Shown: positions 44,918-54,331 of the stretch, one piece after another
Layout of the letters: each line of letters begins with the position of its first letter
Position numbering within the stretch: the first letter of the stretch is position 1
Assembly (NCBI GenBank): GCA_013115135.1
Contig: JABANP010000358.1
Location: 1-54,742, forward strand
Source: Perkinsus olseni
Lineage: Eukaryota; Perkinsozoa; Perkinsida; Perkinsidae
Length of the DNA: 54,742 nucleotides
Direction: 5' to 3'
Translations under genes and position numbers: made by a program
Notes under the pieces: generated by a model
Seen by the model: the letters and a program-made list of their open reading frames with translations, nothing else
What the model was told of the DNA's origin: nothing
The model's database searches: none

Positions 44918-44948
44918 GTCCTAAATATGCTAGCATATTTGTGGACTG
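44918..44948 (+). repeat. A1 terminal repeat with 18-bp perfect palindrome
   Basis: 31 bases are identical to 50,522-50,552. They contain AAATATGCTAGCATATTT, a perfect palindrome likely to be the recombinase core site (inference). Confidence 0.88.
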
Positions 44949-45404
44949 GAAGGTACGGGCATTACGAACAGACAGGCCACCCTCCTACAGGCGAAGATCA
45001 AGTCATGGGGACGCTCCCCCCCACTGGAGCCCGCCAGAACTCTGCCCAACATCAGCCAGGGCCATGACACCGCAAGTCTCTCGGGCCTCTCGGGACTAGG
45101 CAGCGGTCTGTCTCACCGAAGCAGGACCCCAACAAGCAGAGCAGAGGGCGAATCAAGGCGAAGAACCAGCAGACGCAGGCCCTCACCAAGCCCGAGCCCC
45201 AGCGACGGGCACTCCACCACAAGCAATCACAGGAGACGCCACAGGCATAGTTCACCAAGCCCCAGCGACGGAAGCTCTACGGCAAGCAACAAAGGGAGGC
45301 GCCGCAGGCACCGTTCACACAGCGGCAGCTCCCCGAGGCCAAGCAAGAGGCAGAGACTCCACAATACGCACGACAACCCATTCCAAAAGTTGGTTACGGA
45401 GCTC

Positions 45405-46271
45405 ATGTCCTACGAGAATGCGGAACGCCAGCAACAAGCGGAGCAGAGCGTGGCCCAACGCATCACCGACGTTAGCAAGAAGACTGGAATCGGCAGGATC
45501 GGCGCCAACGTGACGCCACCAAACCGGCTGCTCAACGACCTCATCAAGAAATACGAAGAAGGTAGGAACCGGGGCGGGAACCAGAGACCGGCGTTCACAC
45601 CCCACGAACTCAAGTACTTCCAATCTCCATCACTTGGGCAACATCACTCGCCCAACTCCCCATTACCAGGGGCGACAGCCCACCGAATGCTCAGCATGAC
45701 CGTGGCTTATATGCTGGGAGGCCAGCTGGAGCCGGCCGAGGCGTTCAACTACCTAGGAGTTCTGTTCAAGATAGCGGCAGACAACGACTGGGCCGTCGCC
45801 CAGAAGTATGACCACACAGTGAGATCGCAGTGGTCCGCGGGTTCGGCCACCGATAAGAACTTCGTACCCGACGTGGGCAAGCTCGACCTGGAAGCCCTCT
45901 GGACCGCACGACGGTACGCCCATGGCAGACCGGGGGCACCCGACGGAAGACCCAGACAGACCAACATGACACCCGGAGCAAGGAGAGCTGTAGACCGAGA
46001 TCAAGGAATCTGCCACGACTTCTCTCGAGGCGGTCCAACAGGGTGCGCGAAGCAGCCGCAACAATGCAGATACAACCATAGATGCGGTATCTGCCGATCA
46101 CAGACCCATGGCACAATGCAGCACCGCTACCTCTCAAGCAACAACCATCAATTCCCCAGCAACGGCCAAAGGCCGGCCACAACAACACCGAGAACAAGCA
46201 ACAACAATAGCAACCGAGCGGCAGGGAAGTACCCCAGCAGCCAAGGGCCCGCGCAAAAGGGCGGCAATTGA
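45405..46271 (+). CDS. Gag-like protein with CCCH/CCHC-type Zn-binding cluster
   Basis: The first in-frame ATG is 45,405, but the frame is open far upstream (to about 44,950). That part reads as Arg/Ser-rich blocks (HRHSSPSPSDGSS-like), so translation may begin earlier at a non-ATG site. The protein has a central helical region and a cluster with 'CHDFSRGGPTGC' and 'CRYNHRCGICRSQTHG', the nucleic-acid-binding pattern of DIRS-order Gag proteins. A basic low-complexity tail follows. It precedes the RT gene by 42 bp. Confidence 0.78.
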   Translation: MSYENAERQQQAEQSVAQRITDVSKKTGIGRIGANVTPPNRLLNDLIKKYEEGRNRGGNQRPAFTPHELKYFQSPSLGQHHSPNSPLPGATAHRMLSMTVAYMLGGQLEPAEAFNYLGVLFKIAADNDWAVAQKYDHTVRSQWSAGSATDKNFVPDVGKLDLEALWTARRYAHGRPGAPDGRPRQTNMTPGARRAVDRDQGICHDFSRGGPTGCAKQPQQCRYNHRCGICRSQTHGTMQHRYLSSNNHQFPSNGQRPATTTPRTSNNNSNRAAGKYPSSQGPAQKGGN

Positions 46272-46313
46272 CGGTTATGCGGTAGCCCCGCATCCCCGCC
46301 GTCAAAACCACAG

Positions 46314-48290
46314 ATGACGGAGTCCTCCAATCCAGGAAGCGGGGAAGTAGAGGGTAGCACGGCGCCCAGCCCAGCAACACCAGCTCAGGTCGCACATCTG
46401 CACAACGCGGCCAAAAACCCGAAGACCCTCCCAAAAGATGCGCGGATTTCACAGACCCTCACAGCAGCCGAAGCTCATGGCGACAAACTGGCCGCGTGGA
46501 GAGCCGGGCAGCTGCAACGCATCCGGGACATCGCTAACTCCAAGAACGCCAAGGCACGGGACGCCGAGCTCAAGGCCCGGTCCCCTCCCGAGGTGAGAGC
46601 ACTGATCAAACACTTGAACCTCGGGGCCCTAGACCTACTGCTGCGGGAGGCTAACCATCCAGATCACAGCCTATGTCACGAGCTGGCGGCAGGGTTTCGC
46701 CTCACTGGCGACTTAAGCTCCAACGGACTCTACCCACCCAAAGAGGACAAGCCAGCCACCCCCAAGCACGAGCTCCTAAATCAAGCCGAGTCCATCCGAG
46801 ACCTAATGAAGCAGGCCTCAAGAAGACCAGCGGCAGACGTCGTGAAAACTTTATGGACGCAGGCCGAGAACGAGGTGAGAGCCAAAAGGCTAGAAGGACC
46901 CTACACAGAAGCAGACCTCAACAAGCGCTTCAACGGAAGATGGGTTTTCTCCCCCCGATTTGGGAAGGTGGAGAGCGACAAGACGAGAGAGATAGACGAC
47001 CTCACCATCTCGGGCGTCAACGGCCTCACCCGCATCGGAGAACGGATAGTGCTAGACACCGTGGATTGCGCCTTGGACTTACTTCAACAACAGAAGGACA
47101 ACGACAAGGCCAAGGGGCGCCATAGGCAATACCGCCTCTTCAAAGGAGACCACCAGAGCGCCTACCGCCAGTGCCCAATCAACCCCGATGACTATGACGT
47201 CGCAGTCGTGGGCATATACCACCCAGACCGAACCGACCTAGTGTACTACATACACCATTCATTACCCTTCGGGAGCAAAGCCAGCTGCCTACACTACACC
47301 AGGGTAGCCAAAGGCATATGCGCCATCCTCTGGTACTGGTTGCTCCTAGTTATACTCTCCTACGTGGACGACTTTCACGGAACGGCCCCACAGGGGCTGG
47401 CATTACAAAGTTACGAGTGCTTCCTCGAGGTCAACAACATCATCGGGTTCTACACTAAACTGGCGAAAAACCTGGAGCCGGCCCAGAGAGGGAAGCTGCT
47501 GGGACTTATACTGAGCATTATGGATGACCACGTCGAGTTGGACCTAGACCCCAACCGCAAGGACGCTCTGCTCACCGAGATCCACAACACCCTCCAAGAA
47601 GGAATCATGGCCCCAGCGCAGGCGAGTTCCCTGGCAGGGAAGCTCAACTTCGCTTCCTCAGCCATGTTCGGCAAGAGCGGCCGTTCCTACCTAAGGGTCC
47701 TCTACAATTGGCACTACAACACCCGAACACAAGCCTTCAAGCCCCACCACCAAGTCGCCAGGGCCCTACAATGGTTCCGGTGGGCCATAACGGAATGTCC
47801 AAGGCGAACAATAGCCCTTGGACAAGCTCGAAAGCCGTTCATACTCCCGGATCAGAACAAGACCGAATACGTCTCATGGAGACCGCCGACCGAGCTCCTC
47901 AGCAAGCTCAAACAGCGCAAAACACAGATACACGCTCTAGAAACCCTGGGTGCCCTGGTATGTATCTACCACTGGAGCTACACCGACAACTACTTCCAAA
48001 AAGAAGCCCAAACGACAGGAGGATGTGACGTCACACTGTACATCGACTCCACCACGGCAGAAGGCTGCATCCGAAAGGGATGTAGTACAGCGGAAGACCT
48101 CAACAGCATGTGCACTCAAATATGGAAAACGGCAGCCACGCTAGGGATCTATCTGTACACCCTGAGAGTCCCCTCCGCGGAAAATCCGGCGGACTGGCCA
48201 AGCCGATCGGAGTTCCGAAGGATGGAAACACTAGGCTGGGCCCGGGCAAGGACCCTCGTGGACCCGCCATGGCGCACCTGGCTGGAATAG
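46314..48290 (+). CDS. Reverse transcriptase-RNase H of a DIRS-order retrotransposon
   Basis: 658 residues from an ATG. RT motifs are in order: 'RLFKGDHQSAYRQCPI' (motif A region), 'HSLPFGSKAS' (motif B), and the catalytic 'SYVDD' near residues 349-353 (motif C). 'LLGLILS' and a thumb-like region follow. The RNase H part begins near residue 570 with 'LYIDSTTAEG' and ends 'RVPSAENPADWPSR', typical of DIRS/Ngaro elements. There is no integrase or protease, as expected for elements that use a tyrosine recombinase. Confidence 0.93.
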   Translation: MTESSNPGSGEVEGSTAPSPATPAQVAHLHNAAKNPKTLPKDARISQTLTAAEAHGDKLAAWRAGQLQRIRDIANSKNAKARDAELKARSPPEVRALIKHLNLGALDLLLREANHPDHSLCHELAAGFRLTGDLSSNGLYPPKEDKPATPKHELLNQAESIRDLMKQASRRPAADVVKTLWTQAENEVRAKRLEGPYTEADLNKRFNGRWVFSPRFGKVESDKTREIDDLTISGVNGLTRIGERIVLDTVDCALDLLQQQKDNDKAKGRHRQYRLFKGDHQSAYRQCPINPDDYDVAVVGIYHPDRTDLVYYIHHSLPFGSKASCLHYTRVAKGICAILWYWLLLVILSYVDDFHGTAPQGLALQSYECFLEVNNIIGFYTKLAKNLEPAQRGKLLGLILSIMDDHVELDLDPNRKDALLTEIHNTLQEGIMAPAQASSLAGKLNFASSAMFGKSGRSYLRVLYNWHYNTRTQAFKPHHQVARALQWFRWAITECPRRTIALGQARKPFILPDQNKTEYVSWRPPTELLSKLKQRKTQIHALETLGALVCIYHWSYTDNYFQKEAQTTGGCDVTLYIDSTTAEGCIRKGCSTAEDLNSMCTQIWKTAATLGIYLYTLRVPSAENPADWPSRSEFRRMETLGWARARTLVDPPWRTWLE

Positions 48291-48944
48291 CAACCGGCCA
48301 CCAGCCGTCGGCGGCACAGTTCGCCTATGCACACTTGCTACAACACCCTTAGCACCTTAGAAACCCAAAAGACACCCATACAGGTAATACGGGCATCACA
48401 CAGGGTCTCCACGACACAGGAATCCCCAGAGAGGCGCAGAACCGTGGCGTAGATACCCACCACACACGTAGGACACGCCTCACTGCACTCCAACGCCCAA
48501 CAGGACGGCAACAGCTCGTCTACGCGCGGCACGGAACGGCGCGTCACCGAGGAGCCGCTCCTCAGGAGCGGGAGCCCCGCCCCATAGATGGCAGGCCCCA
48601 ACCAGTAAGAGGGCGCGCATATACTACGGAGAGGATACCCCTCACGCCCTTCTCACGGCAGGGACTTCCCCTACCTGGGCCGGCACACTAATCCGAGCCC
48701 ACAACAAAACCTGTCGACGCCGGACGGTAAGAAGACAGCCGAACAACACGGAGTGGATACCCCCCTTCCCCCCGACTTCTACGCATGGCAGGGACTCCCC
48801 GACCAATAACACTAACAACCACGTCTCTCGAGACCAGCAAACGGCAAGCAGCCGCACTACAACTCAACAGGGTAAATACGGGCCGGCGCGGTATCCCGCT
48901 ACCTACGTCCCATTACGGACGTAATGGATTGACGGCGTAATGGA
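48291..48944. other. Spacer between the RT and recombinase genes
   Basis: No protein is recognised. A short direct repeat (GTAATGGATTGAC, twice) lies just before the recombinase frame at about 48,919-48,948. Confidence 0.5.
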
Positions 48945-50162
48945 TTGACCTCGAGGCGTCAGCAAAACAAAATCATAAAACCTGAGCAGAACCTGCTCAA
49001 GAAACCCCGCCCGGCGCGGGCGGGGAGCACACTCGAAGGGGGAGGGATCTCTCAAGGGAGGGGCGTAGCGCAAGCAACGCGGGAGGGTCGCCGCTGTCTC
49101 CGAGCTCCCGAATCAGGTACCAAGGACCCAGGAGCAACCTTCACGGCAAGGGTGCTCAGCAGCGTCCGGGATTCAACACTCTCGACATACATCACGGGCC
49201 TGCGAAGCTTCGGCCGCTTCTGCCGGACGAACAAGGTACCTCTGAAACAGTGGCCGCCAACCAACCGCCACGTGGCACACTGGCTCATCTCTATCGAGCG
49301 GTACTCCACGGCCAAAACCTACCTCAACGGGGTCCGCTTCTTCGCACGGGCCGCTCTTGGCAGGGAAGACGAAGAAAACAAGCCCAACAACCTCAACGAC
49401 CAACAGATCAAGACAGCGCTGAGAGCGGTAAAACTGCACAGCCCCCCACCACGACAAGCCCGTGCTCTTCCAATGGAGGGGGTACGCGCTATCCTCGACA
49501 AGGCCGACTCAACGTGGACCCAAGCCGACCCCACATCACGCACCTATAGGGCGTGGGATGCCGTTAGGTTCGCAACTTGTACACTGCTAGGCTACACAGC
49601 CGCGTTACGAGTACCCAGCGAGGCGCTTACCCTCACCACCGGCCACGTTAAGATTACGCGAACGTGCGCCTACATCACCCTAGACATGCGCAAGAACAAG
49701 AAGGAGAAGACGGTGGTGGCCAGGCCATGCATATGCGACCTTGACAGAGCCTTCTGCTGCGTTCACCGCCTGGAGTTCATACTGGACGGACCGCCGCCGC
49801 AGTGCAAGGGCCCCAAGTCAAGCGGCGGCTGCACCGAGAATACCCGACTATTCCCATACTCCGCAGCGAGCTTCAATACGAGGCTACGTAAGGAGCTAAG
49901 GGCCACGGGATGGTCGAAGGCAGAGAGTCAGCAATTCAGCTCCCACTCTCTCAGAAGGGGCAGTACCCACGACTTGGTAACAGGTGGCGGCTTGGGCGAA
50001 CAAGCGCCCCTCACGCAAGTGCTGAGGCACATGGGAACAACCTCGAGATCCTTCCTCGGGTACGTGAATCAGAGGAGCGCCGAGACTCTCGAGTTCAGGC
50101 AGATGATAGAGGGAGTCTACCGCACGAGCTCGAGTCGCGTGCACCCCGCGAGAGAGCCGTAG
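48945..50162 (+). CDS. Tyrosine recombinase of the retrotransposon
   Basis: The open frame has an N-terminal SAM-like part ('STLSTYITGLRSFGRFC'). The catalytic part contains Arg in 'AALRVPSEAL' (near residue 222), 'HSLRRGS' (H-x-x-R, near 334), and Tyr in 'SFLGYVNQ' (near 373). It would integrate the circular cDNA. No upstream ATG is in frame; the frame opens at TTG 48,945, so it may be expressed by splicing, read-through or a non-ATG start. Confidence 0.9.
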   Translation: MTSRRQQNKIIKPEQNLLKKPRPARAGSTLEGGGISQGRGVAQATREGRRCLRAPESGTKDPGATFTARVLSSVRDSTLSTYITGLRSFGRFCRTNKVPLKQWPPTNRHVAHWLISIERYSTAKTYLNGVRFFARAALGREDEENKPNNLNDQQIKTALRAVKLHSPPPRQARALPMEGVRAILDKADSTWTQADPTSRTYRAWDAVRFATCTLLGYTAALRVPSEALTLTTGHVKITRTCAYITLDMRKNKKEKTVVARPCICDLDRAFCCVHRLEFILDGPPPQCKGPKSSGGCTENTRLFPYSAASFNTRLRKELRATGWSKAESQQFSSHSLRRGSTHDLVTGGGLGEQAPLTQVLRHMGTTSRSFLGYVNQRSAETLEFRQMIEGVYRTSSSRVHPAREP

Positions 50163-50197
50163 CGCCAGCACAACGTCTAACCAAGGGCCGGAGGGAC

Positions 50198-50521
50198 TGG
50201 CCGTTGCGCTACCACTACTTAACACCGGCCCATTTACTCTACTCAGTAGTTATCGGCAGCCATACCGGCAAATCCCATTGTCGACCACAGTAGTACTGTA
50301 TGATGATTTCTAACGCCCGCGAGCTGCCCCTATCTATCGGCGGATTTGTATATACCCTACTCAATCGGTCCCCGCCTACGCTCTACTCGGCGCCGCTTGG
50401 CTCACAGGCTTTCGGGCCTCGGGTTCAGGTGGCGTGCGGCTCGCGGGTTTCATGTTTCCCATGAAGTCTCAGGAAGTGTAGTGTTGCCACCCCAGTGTCG
50501 AGAGAGGGCTCGATAGTCAGT
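50198..50521 (+). repeat. B1 repeat of the retrotransposon (324 bp)
   Basis: Reads the same as 50,667-50,990 (offset 469). Its end joins directly to A2, reproducing the circle junction expected for split direct repeats. Confidence 0.9.
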
Positions 50522-50552
50522 GTCCTAAATATGCTAGCATATTTGTGGACTG
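50522..50552 (+). repeat. A2 repeat of the retrotransposon (31 bp)
   Basis: Identical to A1 at 44,918. The next 114 bases before B2 are unique. Confidence 0.9.
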
Positions 50553-50666
50553 ACTGAGCCCCGCTCCGCTGCGTCGTGCAGTTTCCGTGCATTCTCTACT
50601 TCATACTGTTATTGCCTTTCCCGTCACGGCCAGCGACGATTTTTTTTTACCCTCCCACCTCCCACT

Positions 50667-50990
50667 TGGCCGTTGCGCTACCACTACTTAACACCGGCCC
50701 ATTTACTCTACTCAGTAGTTATCGGCAGCCATACCGGCAAATCCCATTGTCGACCACAGTAGTACTGTATGATGATTTCTAACGCCCGCGAGCTGCCCCT
50801 ATCTATCGGCGGATTTGTATATACCCTACTCAATCGGTCCCCGCCTACGCTCTACTCGGCGCCGCTTGGCTCACAGGCTTTCGGGCCTCGGGTTCAGGTG
50901 GCGTGCGGCTCGCGGGTTTCATGTTTCCCATGAAGTCTCAGGAAGTGTAGTGTTGCCACCCCAGTGTCGAGAGAGGGCTCGATAGTCAGT
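50667..50990 (+). repeat. B2 repeat of the retrotransposon (324 bp), right end of the element
   Basis: Second copy of B1; the host tRNA unit resumes at 50,991. Confidence 0.9.
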
Positions 50991-51181
50991 TCAGAGAGCG
51001 TATTGCGAATTGAGGTCCTACAAAATTTTCTCTTCAAAGCGTAGACCGTAGCGATCGGCGTGCCTCTATAAAATCAGGCGTGTCGCTTGGGGTGACACAT
51101 CCGGCGCTAAGCTAGAGCACATTGCGTGCGAAAGAACACTAGCAGCGCGATTTCGGGGTAGAGATGATTCAGCTCCTGTAG

Positions 51182-51252
51182 CTGGAATGGTCTAGTTGGT
51201 TATGACGACTGCCTAACACGCAGTAGGTCCCGAGTTCGACTCTCGGTTCCAG
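51182..51252 (+). tRNA. tRNA-Val (AAC)
   Basis: Consensus copy, in the unit split by the retrotransposon. Confidence 0.9.
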
Positions 51253-51319
51253 TAAATTTCTGGTGACTCTCTGAAGCTGAGTGAGTCGCGAGACTTCTAA
51301 TCTACCGTCACTTCATTGG

Positions 51320-51390
51320 GCAGCGTTGGTCTAATGGTTAGGGTATCTGCCTTCCAAGCAGATAGTCCGGGTTCAAGTCCCGGACGGTGC
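51320..51390 (+). tRNA. tRNA-Gly (TCC)
   Basis: Anticodon TCC. Acceptor begins GCAGCGT against ACGGTGC, one mismatch; T-loop TTCAAGT. Confidence 0.78.
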
Positions 51391-51468
51391 ATAGGCGTCA
51401 GCTGAACATACACTCGAACTATTAGCAACAACCTCCTTACGGGTGCCAAAAGCATATTATACCGTCAA

Positions 51469-51540
51469 AGCAGCTTGGCGCAGTGGATAGCGTGTTGGGC
51501 TCATAACCCAAAGGTCCCTTGATCGAAACAAGGAGCTGCT
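51469..51540 (+). tRNA. Initiator tRNA-Met (CAT)
   Basis: Consensus copy with all initiator features. Confidence 0.9.
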
Positions 51541-51595
51541 AGTCATTCTTTCGCCAGAAAAGGAGAACAGAAATATAAGTACAGACTATTACTTG

Positions 51596-51674
51596 TCAGC
51601 TGTGGAATTCGAACCCACGAGGATCTCTCCACCAGAAGTTGAGTCTGGCGCCTTAGACCACTCGGCCAAACTGA
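51596..51674 (-). tRNA. tRNA-Leu (CAA)
   Basis: Anticodon loop CTCAACT; one G-T pair in the T stem. Last tRNA gene of the array, which degrades after about 51,885. Confidence 0.85.
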
Positions 51675-51885
51675 CCCGTCTCAGCAAGTGTAAAACGGAC
51701 GCGACGCCGACCCTGAAGATCTTGAGCTCCTCCAACGAAAGAGAATCATTTGCTCGCGGAGTCAATTGCCAACTTACTCAGAGAGCGTATTGCAAATTGA
51801 GGTCCTACAAAATTTTCTCTTCAAAGCGTAGACCGTAACGATCGGGAAAAATCAGCCGTGTCGCTTGGGGTGACACATCCGGCGC

Positions 51886-52140
51886 TAAAATGATGCCCTA
51901 CGCTCGAGCCACATGGTCCATCTGTTAGTATAAGGGGTGAAACACTAACAGTCAAACCCGAGACCCGGACGGTGGAACGCCTTGTGAATATCTGATCGTA
52001 TCGTGACAGTCCAAGTCGCCGATTTCGAATCGCGAGTCTTGCGACGCAAGACGTAGCTGTCACTTGGGTATCCAGATTACCCGAGCTCCCACTGAGAGCC
52101 TGTCAGATATTCCAAGCTTCGGATATCAGCGCAGCATCCC
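51886..52140. repeat. 255-bp direct repeat, copy 1, hairpin-rich
   Basis: Nearly identical to 52,326-52,580 (offset 440), with only a few base differences. It contains the stem CTGTTAGT/ACTAACAG around a 14-nt loop, and an overlapping CTTGCG/CGCAAG hairpin. No coding potential is seen. It may be a structured RNA gene or a mobile repeat. Confidence 0.85.
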
Positions 52141-52325
52141 GGGTGGGCTGGGATTTTTTCTAGACAAGCGAAGACTAACACGTGAGCGAACGGCGAGCCT
52201 ATCTTGTCGAGCACGATATAGCGCGATCGATTTACGGCGCGCTCTGCTGGCCGAGGCGCGCACAAGACCCTTGGGCGCGAGCTACCACATTTTACCGCGC
52301 CAATAACGTTCGCGATTACCTTGCT

Positions 52326-52580
52326 TAAAATGATGCCCTACGCTCGAGCCACATGGTCCATCTGTTAGTACAAGGGGTGAAACACTAACAGTCAAACCCG
52401 AGACCCGGACGGTGGAACGCCTTGTGAATATCTGATCGTATCGTGACAGTCGAAGTCGCCGATTTCGAATCGCGAGTCTTGCGACGCAAGCCGTAGCTGT
52501 CACTTGGGTATCCAGATTACCCGAGCTCCCACTGAGAGCCTGTCAGATATTCCAAGCTTCGGATATCAGCGCAGCATCCC
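52326..52580. repeat. 255-bp direct repeat, copy 2
   Basis: Second copy of the 51,886 repeat. The 185 bp between the copies is unrelated and GC-rich. Confidence 0.85.
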
Positions 52581-52676
52581 ATAGAAACTGCGGTGATGTC
52601 CGTTCCCGTCCAGTGTCAGGTCCTGCCTGCTAAAGCCACACCCTACATTAATTGACAACCCTGCGAGGACAGATTC

Positions 52677-53804
52677 CTACATGAGACTAAACCAAAGGCA
52701 CACACATCGATAAGAGAAACGCTGCACTTCCTCTGACTCAGAGTCACTCTCTTCGAGGAGGGACATGAAAGTGCTTGATGCCAACTTCTGTACCTCCGCC
52801 AGATCCACATAGACACTCGCGGGGACTCTACTCCTCCACGATCCTAGGGCGCAGATCTGTTGGAACGACGACCCGCTCTTCGCCAAGTCCGAGGCTGCAC
52901 CCCGTCTCAGAGCGTGGCTCCCGAAACTCTCGGCGTCAGTGACTCCCATGCCGGAGAGAGTCGAACGGAGTATGAAGAGGAAGGCTCTGTAAGACAGTAA
53001 AGGAAACAGCGGGTCACCGTCGAGCAGTGACGAGCCTCTTCGCTCGAGAAGGGCCTTAGCTGCCTCCACAGGACATGTCAAGGAGTCCGTCTTGCAACAG
53101 CAACTTCTCACTTGTTTGTCGCCTGCAGGTAAATTCTTCCGTCTCGGAAGTACCAGGGTAACCTCCTTAGCCGAATCGTTCACGATTATCTGCCCGACTG
53201 AAGCCACCAGGAGCTCCGAAGGGATCCGCAACAGGAAGTGATAGCCCATAATCGCCGCCAAGGAAAAGTCGATGAGCCCTCTACCGATCGCCCGCTTGAC
53301 CATGTCTCTGAGCATCTGTATGCTAACTCTGGGCTTCTCGGCAAGAGTCTTCCGCGGATTTCTCGACAAGCCCTGAGCCGTTTGACGAACCGCTATAGTG
53401 TCCCACTTCTTGCTCAGGTCTAGCCACTCGTGCCACTTCCTCAGGTGAGTTAAATAGCACTTTGCCGTATCTTGATTACGGAATGTCGATAGCCATAAAC
53501 AGACCAAATCCTCGTGCGCTGGGAGCACGGCGCGGCTGTCGGAGGAGCAGCCCTTTGAAAGGTCGAACGCCGTAACAGCGAAGCGCATGTAGCATCGCAA
53601 GCCCGATGCGTACTGCCTCAGAGAACTCTGGGAGACACATTTGTATCTCAGTGATCCTACTGCGTCCGCTAGCTCACTCAGAACGGAGGCCGCTCCTTTC
53701 GACGACGCCTGCGTTTTCATCCAACCCGGCACCTGCCTCGGCTGAAGCCCCTCGGCTTCAAGCGTCGTATGTGTCGTGGGCCACGACGGAGGCTCCGACC
53801 CCAA
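52677..53804 (-). CDS. Stand-alone tyrosine recombinase (Crypton-like)
   Basis: 375 residues on the minus strand from an ATG. An N-terminal SAM-like core-binding region ('SSLRQYASGLRCYMRF') precedes the catalytic domain, with Arg in 'LLRIPSELL', 'HALRRGA' (H-x-x-R), Trp in 'LGSWRSRVPAS' and Tyr in 'SVYVDLAEVQ'. All catalytic residues appear present. No reverse transcriptase lies beside it, unlike the element at 44.9-51.0 kb, so a Crypton DNA transposon, a solo fragment of a DIRS element or a domesticated gene are the options. Confidence 0.8.
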   Translation of the reverse strand: MGSEPPSWPTTHTTLEAEGLQPRQVPGWMKTQASSKGAASVLSELADAVGSLRYKCVSQSSLRQYASGLRCYMRFAVTAFDLSKGCSSDSRAVLPAHEDLVCLWLSTFRNQDTAKCYLTHLRKWHEWLDLSKKWDTIAVRQTAQGLSRNPRKTLAEKPRVSIQMLRDMVKRAIGRGLIDFSLAAIMGYHFLLRIPSELLVASVGQIIVNDSAKEVTLVLPRRKNLPAGDKQVRSCCCKTDSLTCPVEAAKALLERRGSSLLDGDPLFPLLSYRAFLFILRSTLSGMGVTDAESFGSHALRRGAASDLAKSGSSFQQICALGSWRSRVPASVYVDLAEVQKLASSTFMSLLEESDSESEEVQRFSYRCVCLWFSLM

Positions 53805-53950
53805 CCAGACTCGGAACAGTGTTGTTTAGGTGCCATCTTCAATTGGAGGTGAGACCATACTGTTGGGAGCCGGAAGCACGCACTGAGTTGTTGTTGACAG
53901 CCGTTCGAGTCCCATCTGTGGATGACTCAAAGTTACGCCCATTTTCTGTG

Positions 53951-54218
53951 GGATGTTCACGACTCGTACACCGAAAACTCGTACATTTTCGACTCATGTC
54001 TCGAAAACTCGTACATCTTCGACTCGTACACCAAATACCCGTACACTGAGGACTCGTGCACGGAAAACTCATACACAGAAAACTCGTACATGTAAAACTC
54101 GTACGCAAAATACTCGTACACATAATACCCGTACACAAAACACTCGTACACATAATGCTCGTACACCGTCATTTCATACACACACCCACTTTCAACTCGT
54201 ACACCGTCATTTCGTACA
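53951..54218. repeat. 15-bp minisatellite, forward arm
   Basis: About 17 imperfect units of the CTCGTACACATAATA type. The period is 5 codons, so most frames stay open and give Thr/Arg-rich chance ORFs. Confidence 0.85.
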
Positions 54219-54223
54219 CCCTG

Positions 54224-54280
54224 CGAAAATTTTTTAGGCAAGTCGCGGAGCCGCTCCGCGACTTGCCTAAAAAATATTCG
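54224..54280. repeat. 27-bp near-perfect hairpin with 3-nt loop
   Basis: Arms 54,230-54,250 and 54,254-54,274 are exact reverse complements around CCG; pairing extends to 54,224/54,280 with one mismatch. Centre of the inverted minisatellite pair. Confidence 0.9.
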
Positions 54281-54331
54281 GCGCACTGCCGCCTCTACTT
54301 GACTATTTATCTCCTCCCTGTCGTGCCGAGC

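Larger units (their letters stand above)
44918..50990 (+). mobile_element. PAT/Ngaro-like tyrosine-recombinase retrotransposon, apparently complete
   Basis: The tRNA unit is interrupted between AACTTAC (ending 44,917) and TCAGAGAG (from 50,991), with no target duplication, as expected for this class. The order is A1, Gag-like gene, RT/RNase H gene, tyrosine recombinase gene, then B1-A2-B2. The two 324-bp B copies read the same and the three coding frames are uninterrupted, which indicates recent insertion. Confidence 0.9.

Noticed and set aside
45749..46452. Long minus-strand frames opposite the Gag and RT genes
   Set aside because: Antisense shadows of well supported coding sequence on the plus strand.
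32231..51540. Elongator identity for the tRNA-Met genes
   Set aside because: The ATCGAAA T-loop, A-T first pair and GGG/CCC anticodon stem indicate the initiator type.
32378..51838. Repeated 80-81-residue frames beginning 'MSAV(E/G)FEPTRISPPE'
   Set aside because: They are the antisense reading of tRNA-Leu and its flank, a well known artefact of tRNA genes; the RNA genes explain them fully.
53953..54286. Thr/Arg-rich or Tyr/Glu-rich proteins over the 15-bp repeats
   Set aside because: Frames kept open only by the 5-codon repeat period.
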